Assembly (NCBI GenBank): GCA_035236585.1
Contig: CP141132.1
Span: 59,431,880 to 59,495,879, forward strand
Source of the DNA: Warburgia ugandensis
Taxonomy: Eukaryota > Streptophyta > Magnoliopsida > Canellales > Canellaceae
Direction of reading: 5' to 3'
DNA length: 64,000 bases
In this document: positions 50,201 through 62,279 of the stretch, piece by piece
Layout: every line of letters begins with the position of its first letter
Position numbering within the stretch: position 1 is the first letter of the stretch
Position numbers and translations under genes: made by a program
Notes under the pieces: model-generated
The model's database searches: none
What the model was told of the DNA's origin: nothing
The model's input: the letters and a program-made list of their open reading frames with translations, nothing else

Positions 50201-52080
50201 ACATTCTAGCTTCCAAATTCTATGAATGAGAGTGAGCTATAGGTTACAAATAACAAAGGATAAGTAGGATGAACTTCTCTAGCATCCACTTATAAGATTT
50301 TCATTACAAGAGGGCAAGAAAGGAGGGTAAAATACAAGTTTTTTATACTCTATTTTGCTACTGCTACCATAAAGATGTGCAATTACAAAGGTTCAAAATT
50401 TTCCCTTACTTGCACTTATTTTGGTGTTGATAAAAAATTTAAACTATTGATCATGCTCTCATATCATCCAGGAATAAGTGAATTGAATTTTTTTTATAGG
50501 AGGATTGGAGTAGTGCAAGATATGATCAACCCCATATTTTCCTTATTACTCTTACTACAGAATAAAATAGAGGCTTAGATTTTCTTTATGTCAGTCAGGT
50601 TTAGTACATGTTTTAATGATCTACACCATTGGAAATGTTCTCCTAAGCCATAGGAAGAAATTCCTATTGGTTTCCAACAATTTCATTGAGTTTTGAATGA
50701 TATTTCTCTTAGACAATAGTAACAAGTACAGTTCTACATTGTTATTGTTTGTGATGAACTAGTCATTTTGTGTATCAAATATCTTCATTTTGGTTAGTTT
50801 TCTTCATGATCTAACCATAATGATGGATTCATTGACATCCAATTATGTATGATAAGAAATTTTACAAAAAATGCAATCTAGATGTTAGAGAATATAATAG
50901 ATAAAGTGACCAACTTCATTACATGCTCACTGGTTTAGACAAGCAATAGGAGAGATTGTTCCAGTGCGTGATGAATTTTTCCACATTTATGTTCAAATAT
51001 CCTCAAATCTATAAGTTTTATTGAAAATCTAATTGTACTATTGGATTCTGTGACAGTCAATGTTGCTAGGTACCAAGTTCCAGAGAAAAATTCAATCTCT
51101 TTGGTGGTGAAATACTTGGTTGAAGTACCCCTATTCACCATGCTCATTAGGTGTATGCAGGAAAAACTTGCAACTCCTGATCACTAGTGACACTCTCCTA
51201 TGATTTTTTATTTTTATATATTATTAAATTCTATCTGATTTTAGCTTGCAATATCTTGTTTTGAAGATAATTAATTAGGGTAGAATTTGGCATGTGACAA
51301 TGTCATCGATAATCACTAGTAATAAAAGTTAGTTTTTTCTAAATGAAATGCTAGTGACACTCTTTGAAGCATACTGCAAGCATAAGTTTCTCTTTGAATT
51401 CGTATTGGTTTTCTCTTTAGTTGTACCTTAATTTAATTTATTTAAAATTTAGATACTTTAATTTAGATTTAAGTAATTTATGTTAAATTAAAAATTATGT
51501 TAGGCTAGTTTATTTTTTTATTAGGATTAGAGTGATCCTAGAATAACATTAGGGAACACCACTCATTAATTCCTAATGTCTTAAATGTCTTAGAAAATTT
51601 AATTTAAAATTTATTTTAATTTGAGAAAGATAGAATTGCCCTTAGTACAATTATTTGATTCAATGTCATTACTTTCATGATGAATACTTAGAAGTATCTT
51701 TGTATCACTATAGTTAGGTTTTACATAGAATACTTGGGATTTGGTAATCTATTTGGTTTCTAATGATCAATGATTTCCAAGTTAATTTTTCAATGAAACC
51801 ATATTTTGAGAAACTGATCATAGTTTCATGTTACTTCTTGAGTTATATGGAGGAATAACAAGTGGTAGACCCTAATGCTAGTCTAGATGATCTCTAATCC
51901 TAACCTTTGATTGTAGTTTATTTTCTTGATTCAAAGAAATCTAATCTATTTGATCATTCATAACTTCATCTTGTAATGTTTCTAGGGTAAATCTTTTAGG
52001 ATAATAAGAGTAGAACAATTTGATGCTTTAAACTCATCCCATATCCTCTCTGTGGATTCAACCTTGCAATATTATAAAAA
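50200..52080. other. AT-rich region, no gene recognised
   Basis: Only short frames occur, none with a family I can name. The longest are 50,375-50,578 (+) and 50,935-51,147 (-). I see no LTR landmarks, tandem repeats or RNA genes here. Confidence 0.5.
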
Positions 52081-52084
52081 AACA

Positions 52085-52325
52085 TAGATTTGACAATGAG
52101 GTGACCTCCCCATCTCTATTGAAAGTTTGATAGTCTCCTCTGTACCTCAGACCAAGGCATTTAATGCGTGTGCTGTAATAAGTACCTGATAAGCACAATA
52201 AACCTAAAAGTATATAAATATACTAGGAGACTCATATCTCAAGACTATCCAACTTGATCATTTGAAAACTTTATCTAAGGTGTAAACAACAGTAATGAAA
52301 ACAATCTAAGAAAAATGACATAGCC
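52085..52325. repeat. Dispersed repeat, inverted copy at 57,210-57,445
   Basis: The reverse complement of this stretch matches 57,210-57,445: caggtacttattacagcacacgcattaaatgcc versus caggcacttattgcagcacatgcattaaatgcc, and the 'ttttcaaatgatca.gttggatagtc' block. Both lie beside LTR sequence, so this is probably part of a retrotransposon end. Confidence 0.75.
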
Positions 52326-52836
52326 CAAGCTCAATCCATTCACAACTATCACATCCAATAGTTAGTTGTTCACACATCCATGCAGCCCATTTACAATATT
52401 CAAAAGTAATGTCCTGACACCACATGTACATCGATGAAATAGCCTCAATGATGCTGTTGAGTGTCACCACAGCCCTTGCTCTTGGTTTGCTTGCCCTTCT
52501 GGCTATCTCTTTCTATGTCTATGACATTGCAAAATATCACAATACCTTAACAAGCTATGCTTGTGTAGGTACATAGACATTTAACAATAATTTTAAAAAT
52601 AAACCTGCAATGAATGAAGTGCCAAAGTCTCAAAAGCATGCAATAAACAACTTCCTCATGAAAAACATTTCTAACATGATCACAATGATAAGGTAAAGCA
52701 TCAAAGGCACGTGAAACCAACCAACATGACATGCAACAACCCAAAGCATTAAGGCTCATGAGTGTATCAAACTAAGTCAATGTAGTATCTCAAATGAATA
52801 TGCATGTCATTAGTGAGGGGTACCCTAACATGAGGG
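52326..52836. mobile_element. F-like LTR fragment
   Basis: The 'aacaagctatgcttgtgtaggtacatagac' block at 52,549-52,577 matches the F-LTR landmark of the array (14,886, 26,380) and 63,936 in the same orientation. The rest is too diverged to delimit. Confidence 0.45.
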
Positions 52837-53290
52837 TGATAAGTGCTCAATTAGTAGCCTATGTATTATAAAATATAGTGTTATTTCTAGGATTGTTTCA
52901 AAATTTTATAACACATGTATTTCTGACCTAATGATTCAAAAGTTTGATATTTTGTAGGTTCATAATCTAATCCAAAGTATGTGAATCTTCATAATTTTTT
53001 TTTTATTTAAATAGGTTTTTTACTTTAATACGAAGTGAGAAGATGATCTAAGGGTCTATATTGTGCTTCGCAAAGGTTTTCATGGGTCAAGCTATGCAGT
53101 TAACTTGCCAGAGGTGCATGGGATGGCTCACCCTTGTCGACAATGTGGGGGTGGAGCCCTGAAGAAATTGGAAGAAAGCAAAGGTGATTAAAATGATCCC
53201 TTGCATGTTAGGTTAGTTTTAGAAAGTTTCTTGTTTAGGAAAGTGTTAGATTGGAAAAGTTTCCCTTTCAGTAAGTTTCCTTAAGTTAAG
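52837..53290 (+). mobile_element. K-family LTR, 5' fragment
   Basis: It opens TGATAAGTGCTCAATTAGTAG, a common plant gypsy LTR start. The following 250 bases match the start of the adjacent LTR at 53,291 and the reverse complement of 13,400-13,640. It stops where the second LTR begins. Confidence 0.65.
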
Positions 53291-55690
53291 TGATAAGTAC
53301 TTGATTTTTCACGAAAATCACTCAATTAGTTACTCATGTGATACAAATTATAGGGGTAAATTAGGGTTTTTGACCAAAATTTACAATACAAGCAATTTTG
53401 ACCTAATGACTAAAAAATTTGATGTTTTGGAGCTCCAGAGGCTAATTCGAGGTAAATATGTGATTAGTCATATTTTTTTAGGATTTAATTAGAGTTTTTA
53501 ACTTTTTTGCAAAGCAAAATGGTGATCCAAAGGCCGACATTGATCAGCATGAAAATGGAATATCAAGATCAAAAGATCGATTCAAGACCTAAAAATCATA
53601 CTTGAAAAGTGAAATTAAAGGTCAAGATCATCTTTAGGACAAGAAATGGATACAATTAGAGGAGGCAAAGGTGGCCCATGCATAGTCCACCACCTTTGCA
53701 TGGGTTGCACTTAAGCCATTTAGCCATAATCAAGCCATGAAGAAGATGATAAGATATGGAGCCAAACCAACAACCAAAGCTAAGGAATTGAGCAATCAAG
53801 TGAAGCCAAGAGAGCCATGTAAGCCAGCTATGAAGCCAAGCCAATGAAGCTCTCAAAGTTTTCCATCAAAGCCACATAAGCTAAGCTAAATGGAAGGCCA
53901 TGATTGGAGGAGAAATCAAAGAATTATCCATGGGATTTATGAGGATATTTTGAAGATAATTGAGGAAAATTCCACTAGAATAAGGTAGCATGTTGACCAA
54001 TAGGAAGAGACCCCTTCATTTGTTATGTTTTTCCATGTTTTTCCCACTTTTTCTCACTTTTCACCTCACTACAACAATGCACCAAGAATTTCACTTTCCA
54101 TTCAAGAGTCCTACTTTTCTAAGACTCTCTCAGCTTCCTAAAAAATAGTTCCCAGCCCCCCTTCTAATCCATTCATTTCTGTAAGTAGATCCCCCCTCCA
54201 TCCAAACCATCCAACCAATCCCCACTTCCTGGGAAACTACCTGGCCAATCAGTTTTCTCCATGTCACTTCTCTTTTCTATCTTTTCCTACCCATGTCTTT
54301 CCTCCCACCATTTCTCTCTCTTACCTCATCCCATCCAACAAACTTTCCTTTCTCAAAGGAACTCTATGATTTTTCAAGGGGGGAGATACATCATCCTAAA
54401 AAAAATGGTGTCTCCCCTCCTTAAGATAACCAAAAAGGCAGCCCTTGTTTCCTCTTTGCTACAAACCCTTGGCAGCCCTCTATATCTAATCCTCAGCATC
54501 CAATCCTATTCATATTTCATCCCCACCATACATCAACCTTAAGAAACCCTAGAAAACTTAGGAAACAAAATATAAACCCCCCCCCAAGAAAAACTTCAAA
54601 CAAGGAACGCACTTGAAGAAAAAACTCCTCCTCTAAAGTGAGGAAGCATCCTTTTCTCCACCTCTTCCATTACCCTTTTGCCTTGAAGTTTTTCTCCTTT
54701 GGATGGCTTCTATCTTATTTAAGGTGGGTTGCACCTTCCCAAGTGTGTTCCACGCCTAGGCCTTGTCCTTTAAGTATTCCTTCAAAGGTTAGTTGGTTCG
54801 TTTTGATCTCTTTCTTTCGTTGCTTATTTTTAACTTCCATTGTTGCTTAGTTAATGTTTTTCCATTCCCTTAGTTCCTCTTTCTTGTTAGTCAAGATCCA
54901 AGGTTGCTTTTCCCTTGAAGTGACAGCCAAGGGAAAGCCACCTTGAATCTATCATTTTCCTTGTTTTTCATTTCCTTAAGATTTCTTTAGTTTCATTGAA
55001 ATCCCTTCTTGCTTTCTTTAGTATTCACTAAGTCTGACTTTACTTTCTAGTGGATTTTTTCTTAATTCTAAGCTTGCTTATTCATGATTGATGTTGGAGC
55101 ATTGAAGAAGATTTAGCTTGAAGTTTTGTATTGATTAAGATCAAGTAGCATTCCTTGTAATATGAATTAAGTTTCAGATTTGGATTATATGTATTTTTGG
55201 TTTTGTGTTGATGGACTTTAATGTAATTCAATGAAATTTATTGGAGTTTTCAATTCATACTTGTGTCCAATAGTTAATAGTCAACATTCTTGAATGTTTA
55301 CTTTCATTATAATTGCTTAATTCCATGGTTTCCATGTTCCATTAAGTGAATGATCAAAATAGTGTGCTGCTGGAATTTTTCTTTATGATTTGTTGTGTTT
55401 AATTTCCAACACTATACAGTTTATGTTCACTTGATTTTTCAAGAGCTGAAGTAGATTATTAAGAAAGTTGATAATTTTAGTATGTTTGCTTTTAGCATAA
55501 TTACATCTTTCATGTCTTGCATTTATTTTTAGTTTCCATCATTTGTTTAGGTTAAAACCTCATCATTGGCTAGGTTAGATAATTTAAGTAGGGACCACTA
55601 GTTCACATCCATTCGATTCCTTGTGGAATCACCTTCCTCATGCGAATTACTGCAATCGATTTGTACGCTTTCAAATTTAAACTTAAAATC
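53291..55690 (+). mobile_element. K-family LTR
   Basis: It opens TGATAAGTACTTGATTTTTC. The right end (ttccttgtggaatcaccttcctcatgcg...cgatttgtacgctttcaaat, 55,615-55,675) is the reverse complement of the left ends of the copies at 11,179 and 59,851. The length of about 2.4 kb is close to the 11,179-13,639 copy. The precise right edge (about 55,690) and any target duplication could not be fixed. No coding sequence is seen. Confidence 0.65.
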
Positions 55691-55910
55691 ACAAAATTAA
55701 CTTGCTTTGTTTAAATCATTCTATTTTTGCATTAGTTTCCATTAATTGAAGGCATGTTGGTTAAGTAATTTTCTAATTCCATTTCATAGCTTTAATTTTG
55801 GAATTAAAAAAAAAATTGTAATCTATAGTTTCAAGCATATTTATTTTTCTTTTGTCATTTACTTTCCTAGTTTGAATTCAAATCCAATGCAATGTTTGTC
55901 CTAGTATGGT
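55691..55910. other. Unassigned spacer
   Basis: This is AT-rich sequence between two LTRs, with no supported feature. Confidence 0.4.
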
Positions 55911-57200
55911 CAAAGTGCAGTATGAAAACACAAACCAAACCATATGGATCACAATGTTGCAGTGTTAACCAAATCCTAGGTTTATAGACTGACGCTCTCC
56001 ATCAAAACTAGAATGAGAAAATAAATGTCCATTACACATGGGGGGATCAGACTCGTAATGTGGAACACCTGGGATATCACTGCCTACAAAGTTTAACTCT
56101 CAATTGAACCGGTATCTATCATCTCACAAAGTTAGAGGGTAGGTGGCCAACCCTAAAATCCCTCATAAGATAGCATCCATTGGGTTGAAGTACCTATAAA
56201 AATATTCCTAAAAATCATAGAAATTAGTAAACATCTCAGTGCCAAGAAAATGGAGATAAATCTTCTAATCTAACAATGAAATCTAGGAGCACACGTGGCT
56301 CACTAAATAGATTTGATTGTCACAAGGATGCACAGTGTCCATGATGCACCATTCAGATGCACTTGCATTTGTCATGGTCACTAGCACACTCATGCGTCCT
56401 AACTTTCCTAGTTGATGCCACATGCATGCTCACTTGTACACAAATATACCAGGCACTGTGTGTCTATGAGTGCACCATCCTTATGCACCTTGAACCCAAA
56501 AACCAAGTGAGATGGTGACATGGTCTGATCAGGACCAACTATTCAATTTCCCTCTAGATCTTTGGTTTGGATTGTTTGATCATCTCTATAACAGAGGGCT
56601 TTTAGGTTTCTGCGGTTCACAATTTCATTGGATGGCTCAGATCTTCTATCTATGTCATCCTTATAGATATTCTCATCTAAGCCAGTCAGATCTATTCACT
56701 AATGGATAGCTGACCAGAAAATATAGTTAGAATAAAGTTGGAGGAGAAGGTTACCTAACTTTCATGAGGGGTAGTGGCAGAAGGAGGAGGAAAGAGGGAA
56801 GAAAAGAGGAGTAGGGTGTCGACAAAGGTGTCATCAGGCATAGTGGCTAACGTCTCATTCTCTGATGACCAGAGATGTTATAGCTATTGTATCTATTTCA
56901 TGATTACATCTCACATCGTATGGGTCCCATCTAAAGTAAAATTACTAGTTTACTATTTAGTTAATTTAAATTAAAATTTTTAATAAAAGGTTATGAATTT
57001 TTTGTTCAAACTCTGATTTTAGTGTTCTTAGTGTTGTTGAATCCTATTTTTTAAGTACAATCCAAAAATTAAAGTTTCAACACTTTATTTGGCCTCTATA
57101 AAAATCTAATTTCTCAATATTTAATTCTTTATTTAGTAAAATCCTTGATTAATATTTACATGAAACAAAGTTACACAAATTATAGGTGCTACATCATCCC
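55911..57200 (-). mobile_element. F/H-type LTR, minus orientation
   Basis: On the minus strand it opens TGTAGCACCTATAATTTGTG at about 57,200, preceded by the purine run GGTGGGAGGGATGA. It closely resembles the H element's 3' LTR start (TGTAACACCTCTAATTTATA at 63,387), including 'catgtaaatattaatcaagga'. Further in, 'ccaaccctaaaatccctcataagatagcatccattggg' (56,150) matches the F LTRs of the array. The left edge is uncertain. Confidence 0.65.
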
Positions 57201-57608
57201 TCCCACCTAAAGAAATTTTTTCTCATTTTGTTTTCATTGCTGTTGTGTATGGTTTAGATAGAGTTTTCAAATGATCATGTTGGATAGTCGTGGAGTATGA
57301 GCCTTCTTGTATATGATTATGCTTTCAAGTTTGCTATGTTTATCAGGCACTTATTGCAGCACATGCATTAAATGCCTTGTTCTAAGGTACATAGGAGACT
57401 GTCAAATTTCTGATAGGGATGGGGTGGTCATCTCATGATCAAATCTTCATGTTCTTTTTGGGTCGTATGAATCCTGAGATTTTTAAATGAGTGTTTTTCA
57501 TTTGAAATTTCCTTTTTAGTTGATTTTAAAAATGTAAAATTTTAATTAGGTATCATGACTTTTTTGAAATTTCTACTTTTACATGTGTGTGAAAATTGGG
57601 GTGTCACA
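57201..57608 (+). mobile_element. 5' LTR remnant of element H
   Basis: This is sequence just before the H primer-binding site, ending GGTGTCACA at 57,608, a canonical gypsy LTR end. The upstream LTR start is missing. A minus-oriented LTR abuts it on the left. Bases 57,210-57,445 are the inverted partner of 52,085-52,325. Confidence 0.55.
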
Positions 57609-57610
57609 AC

Positions 57611-57623
57611 TTGTATTAGAGCC
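57611..57623 (+). other. Element H primer-binding site
   Basis: TTGTATTAGAGCC begins two bases after the LTR end. It differs from the initiator-tRNA-Met-complementary TGGTATCAGAGCC mostly by C-to-T type changes, as expected of old methylated DNA. Confidence 0.75.
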
Positions 57624-57665
57624 CAATCTACTCTAACATAGCCACTCTAACAAGTTCATGTACTC

Positions 57666-58830
57666 ATGACAAACATAAAGTTGTTAATGAAGGTGAATTT
57701 TAAATGTAAAATTCACACCAATTACATTGGTGTTGTGATAGATGGCCCCTCAAAGGAGGGCAAGATCTACCCCCACTCCACCAGTTTCCACCATTGCCAA
57801 GTCTTTAGATTAGAGGGAATAGATAACAGAGATAGTGGCCCAAGTGATATAAGGTCTACTACCACAACTATAGTAGTAGGAGCTAGAATCGACAATGGCA
57901 CAGGCCACGAGTATGGCACCAATGGCTGTTGTGGCATTAGTAGATACATTAGTCCACTCATCTCATTAAGTACAGACAGCACTATTGCTTAAAACTATAG
58001 AGGATGGTGCCTCCGGGAGTTCCTATAGGATAGATAAGTTGCTAGAAAGGTTTTAGTAGATGGTGCTACAGTTGTATGGAGATGGTGATATAGAGGAGGC
58101 CAAGAGATGACTTTTTGAGGTTGAGAGGGCATTTACCACTATGAAAGTCTTGCCAAGGATCAGATGAGGATAACCACTTATCTACTGAAGGATGAGGTAC
58201 AATTCTGGTAGTAGTTGCTTGAGTGGACACATTCCTCCACTATTGAGACCTTTACCTGGGAGGCCTTTAAGAAGGCCCATGATGACTAGTATTTCCCACC
58301 TCATGTATGACAGGTGATGTAGAGAGTCTTTACTACTTTATAATGAAGGGATTTGACAATTTCACAGTACCTACTTACACGGCTAAGGATGTTTGCTCCT
58401 AACTTCTTCACCACAGATAAGTTGGTAGTAGACATATTTGTTGATGGTTTGACATCGGGATTGAGGAATTGATTGATAATAGTGCATCCCACATCAATGT
58501 CAGAGATAGCAAATATGGCCTTGATGTTAGTGAGAGATTTTTTTAAGACCAATGCAGATTGTAGGAATTCAAACAGAGGTAGTTCGAGCTAACCCAATAA
58601 GGGTAAGAGGCCCTTTACATCAACACAATCACAAATTGCACCGAGTCAGTAGCATTGAATTAGGTAGAGGAGGGATGAGGATAGGAGGATGAGCATTAAG
58701 TGCAAAGGTAGGCATCTGAGATAGCCATGTCCTAGAGCTAACAGATAGTAGTGGCAACAGCTGCCATCATAGAGGTAGCCCTTTAAATGCTTTGGCTCTA
58801 GAGAGTTAGGGCATTTCCGTAGAAATTGTT
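57666..58830 (+). pseudogene. Element H gag relic with zinc knuckle
   Basis: Gag-type sequence with several stops. The knuckle near 58,785-58,830 reads KCFGSRELGHFRRNC, that is C-x2-[C to S]-x4-H-x4-C, so one of the zinc-binding Cys is lost. The open start 57,666-57,992 is basic at its N-terminus and shows no named domain. Confidence 0.55.
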
Positions 58831-58959
58831 GCAAGGGATAAAGGGACAGGTAGATAGATGTTTGAAGTAGGGTAGAGATAGAGCAACATAGCCAGGGGTG
58901 ACTTTTTCCATTACTTTGGGGCTGGCATAGGCCTCAAACTAGTTAGTGAAAGTACTTTC

Positions 58960-59110
58960 CTAATTGTTAATAGGCATGCTAGGATCATCTATGATCCAGG
59001 ATCTACTCATTCCTTTATTTCATGTGTATTTGAGCAATGCTTTGACATGCCAGCATGTATCTTAGCTTTCGCATTAGATGTTATGATGCCAGTAGGAGAG
59101 TCATTTGGGG
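58960..59110 (+). pseudogene. Element H protease active-site region
   Basis: The frame reads IIYDPGSTHSFIS...FEQCFDMPA, the D-[ST]-G-A-[ST]-H-S-F motif of gypsy retropepsins, with D-P-G in place of D-S-G. The partner motif farther down is not clear. Confidence 0.65.
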
Positions 59111-59539
59111 CTACTTAGTACCTTTAAAGGGTATCCATAGAGATAGCATTGCGAGGATGGATGCCGATCTCATTTCTGCACAATATGGTTGATTATGATG
59201 CCATTTTAAGGATGGATTGACTAGCTACTTACTAGGCGATAGTTGATTGCCATAAGAAGAAGGTTACCTTTAGCATACGTGGATGATCAATGACCTTGTT
59301 CCAGTATAGGAAGAGTATCACCGGGGATGGTGTTATCTCTATCATGAAGGTACCACAGTACTTTTCCAGAGGGTCCTGAGTCTTCCTCACTTGTGTGATA
59401 GTGGAGGATAGTCAGCAACCTCAAATTGAGGACTTGACCTCATGGGAGAGTTTAATGATGTCTTCCTTAAGGAGCTTTTAGGATTACTGTAGCAAAAGGA
59501 GATCAATTTCATTGTCAATTTAGTAATGGTACAGTGTCC

Positions 59540-61330
59540 ATTTCCAAGTTGGCATATAGGATGACCCGAGATGAGCTGAGAGAGCTCAAGAAGTAGCTAT
59601 TGGAGATACTTGAGAAGGGTTTTATTAGACCTAGTGGGTCTCCATGAAGAGCACCAGTCCTCTTTATGAAGAAGAAGGATAGATCTTTATGGCTATGAAT
59701 AGATTATCACTTGTTGAATAGTGTCATGGTGAAAAACCGATATCCCTTATCCCATATGGATGATCTATTTGATGAGCCCTAGTTGACTCAGGTATTTTCT
59801 AAGATTGAGCTGAGGTTAGGTTATTACCAACAGAGGATTAGGGAGGAGGATGGTGAAGCTTTAAAATTACTCATAAGTGCACGAATCAATATAGTAATTG
59901 TACGTGAGTAAGGTCAATCTAGCAAGGAAGGAAGAGATAAGCATTTAACGGTAGAAATAATATGGCATTAAGAGTGATGATCAACTTAGAAGGTGCAATT
60001 TTTTAGAGACCTAAGAGGGTAAAAATCGTAGATCATCCATGGGATTTTGACGTGGAATTTTTGGAAGAATGGGATTAATTTAGTTGGTGCTTCACTTAAG
60101 TAAAAATTTGTATAGAATGGAACTTAGAAAGAGAGGTAAGAATGGAAGCTATGAGCTGGAATTAGAAAGAGGAAAGTGGCATGGAGATAATGACAACTTA
60201 AGGTGGGAGGCACCACCTTTTTAGGAGGTTTGTCGCTTCCTTGAATAAGTCATGCATAGAAAACCCTAATAGGGGTAGAAAGAAACAAGGAAAATTGGAA
60301 GAATATGATAGGAAATAGGGATGTTTCTCTTAATTGATCCACCTATACATGCATATCTTACTATGTGCTAATCTTCAACAAAATCCTTGTAATTATCCCT
60401 TGAAATTCATAATTTTTTATGAGATTATTGCTGAAATTTTTTTTCCCATTGTGTGACTCCATGTAGCATTGGCTTAGTGGCTCACTTTGATGGTTCCTTT
60501 CTTGGTGGCTTGAGTCACTTAGTCCCTTGACTTCAAGGCTTGCACAACTTGTGTGGCTAAGGTGGCTTGCATACATGGCTCCAATTCTCATGCAAAGTAG
60601 ATGAAAGTATGGATTTTACATGGGCCCATTCTAGTCACCTTTGGGTCTTCCAATTGCTTGCTTGCTTGCCCTAGGATGATCTTGAACCTTGATCGAGATT
60701 TTAAATGATAAACTTTAAGTCCTGGCTCTCTCTTTTAATCTTGGTCTTCAATTCTCATCTTGATCAATCTCAGCCATTAGATCTTCAACTCAATACCTAC
60801 AAAAGATAAAAAAAAATCTAATTAAATCCTAGAGACTTATGAAAATTTACATAATTATTTTGGATTATCTCCTATAGCTGCAAAATGTTAAACTTGTAAA
60901 TCATTAGCTCAGAATGCAAGTGTTATAAATTTTCAAAAAAAAACTTAGAAATAACACCATAATTTATAACACATGGACTACTAATTCGGTATTTTTTACA
61001 TGAAATTAAACATTTAGCAGAGGATGTCTCTAAGATGGCTTTCAAGACTTGTTATGGCCATTACAAATTCTTGGTGGTGCCATTTTGTTTGACTAATGCA
61101 CCTACAGTATTTATGGATTTGATGAGCTAGGCCTTTCAATCTTATTTAGATAAACTCATTACCATTTTTGTGGATGATACATTTGTCTACTCAGCCAGCA
61201 AGGAGGAACACAAGGAGCATCTATGTATTGTGTTGGACACCTTACATCATGATTACTTGTTTGCAAAGTTTAGTAAGTGTGACTTTTGCTTAGAGTAAGA
61301 GAATTTCCTTGGCCATGTTATACCAAAGGA
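59540..61330 (+). pseudogene. Element H reverse transcriptase, split by a solo LTR
   Basis: The left part has DELRELKK, LLEILEKGFIRPSGSP, APVLFMKKKD, DYHLLNS and NRYPLSHMDDLF, ending at the GYYQQRI block. The right part resumes with [20 protein letters not shown] and the YxDD-type box TIFVDDTFVYS. The reading frame is the same on both sides if the insert and one target copy are discounted. Several stops occur in the left part. Confidence 0.85.
59851..61019 (-). mobile_element. Solo LTR (family K) inserted in element H
   Basis: It is a 1,169-base sequence with TG...CA ends (TGGTGAAGC at the left, ATTTAGCA at the right), flanked by a perfect 5-bp target duplication GAGGA (59,846-59,850 and 61,020-61,024). 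The ends match the LTRs at 11,179-13,639 (same orientation) and 53,291-55,690 (opposite). On the minus strand it opens TGCTAAATGTTTAATTTC. It carries no gag-pol, so it probably arose by recombination between two LTRs of a longer element. Confidence 0.9.
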
Positions 61331-61554
61331 TGGAGTAGTAGTGGACTTGTCAAAGGTGGAGGTGGTGTTGACTTAGAATAGACCTATGATGGTGATCTAG
61401 ATTTGTAGTTTTCTCAATTTAGGGGGCTATTATTGTAGATCTATTGATGGATTCTTTAAGATTGCATTGCCTATGACTAACCTGACCAAGAAGGACACCA
61501 AATTTGTTTGAGGGATGCCCATGAGGACAACTCTCAGGAGCTCAAGAGGAGACT

Positions 61555-61945
61555 AACTTCTACACCAATATTGACACTATCCTTAGGATATGATAGTTTT
61601 ATAGTTTACTATGATGCCTTGGGCAACAAGCTAGGAGTACTGATACAACATGGTAGGGTGATAACCTATGTGTTTAGGTAGTTGAAGACGCATGAGGTGA
61701 ACTACTCCACCCATGATTTAAATTAGTAGTAGTGGTATTTGCACTAAAGTCATGGTGACATTACTTATGTAGAGGGAAGTTTGGGGTTTTCACTAATCAT
61801 AAAAGCCTCAAGTACTTCTTTACTCATATTGACTTGAATATAGAATAGTGCAGATGGATGGAATATCTTAAGGATTTTAACTTCACCATCCAATACCACC
61901 CTGGGAAGGCAAATGTGGTAGCAGATGCCTTGAGTGGAAAGTTGA
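61555..61945 (+). pseudogene. Element H RNase H relic
   Basis: Readable pieces are TSTPILTLSLGYDSFIVYYD, then GVLIQHGRVITYVFR and HEVNYSTHDL, then [15 protein letters not shown] near 61,900-61,942. These mark the RNase H domain and its link to integrase in gypsy pol. The Asp of Y-x-D is kept. Stops interrupt it. Confidence 0.7.
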
Positions 61946-62279
61946 GGGTAGGGGTTACCAAATTATTTGGTAGATCAAGATTCATTTATAGAATCTTACA
62001 AGCAGGGTGGAGGATGTAGAGACATGGGCCTTGACAGAGAAGATACACTTCACCACAAGGCAGGATGGTGGAATATGATTTTAGGGCAGACTAGTGATGC
62101 AAGTTATTGGTGAGTTGAGATGAGAGCTACTTCAAGAAGCTCACTAGTCTAGTTTACTATTCATCTTGGGGGCACAAAGATGCATTAGGATTTGAGATGG
62201 CATTTGTGGTGGAACAGGATGAAGAGAGATATTGGGGAAGGTGTAGCACAATGTCCCACCTATCAGTATCTCAAAGTTG

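Noticed and set aside
50935..51147. Minus-strand frame with a FFSGTWYLATLTV stretch, vaguely like the QVVAG-Y-Y-L-T region of plant cystatins
   Set aside because: The key Gln-x-Val-x-Gly motif is absent, the surroundings do not fit, and the match is too short to support.
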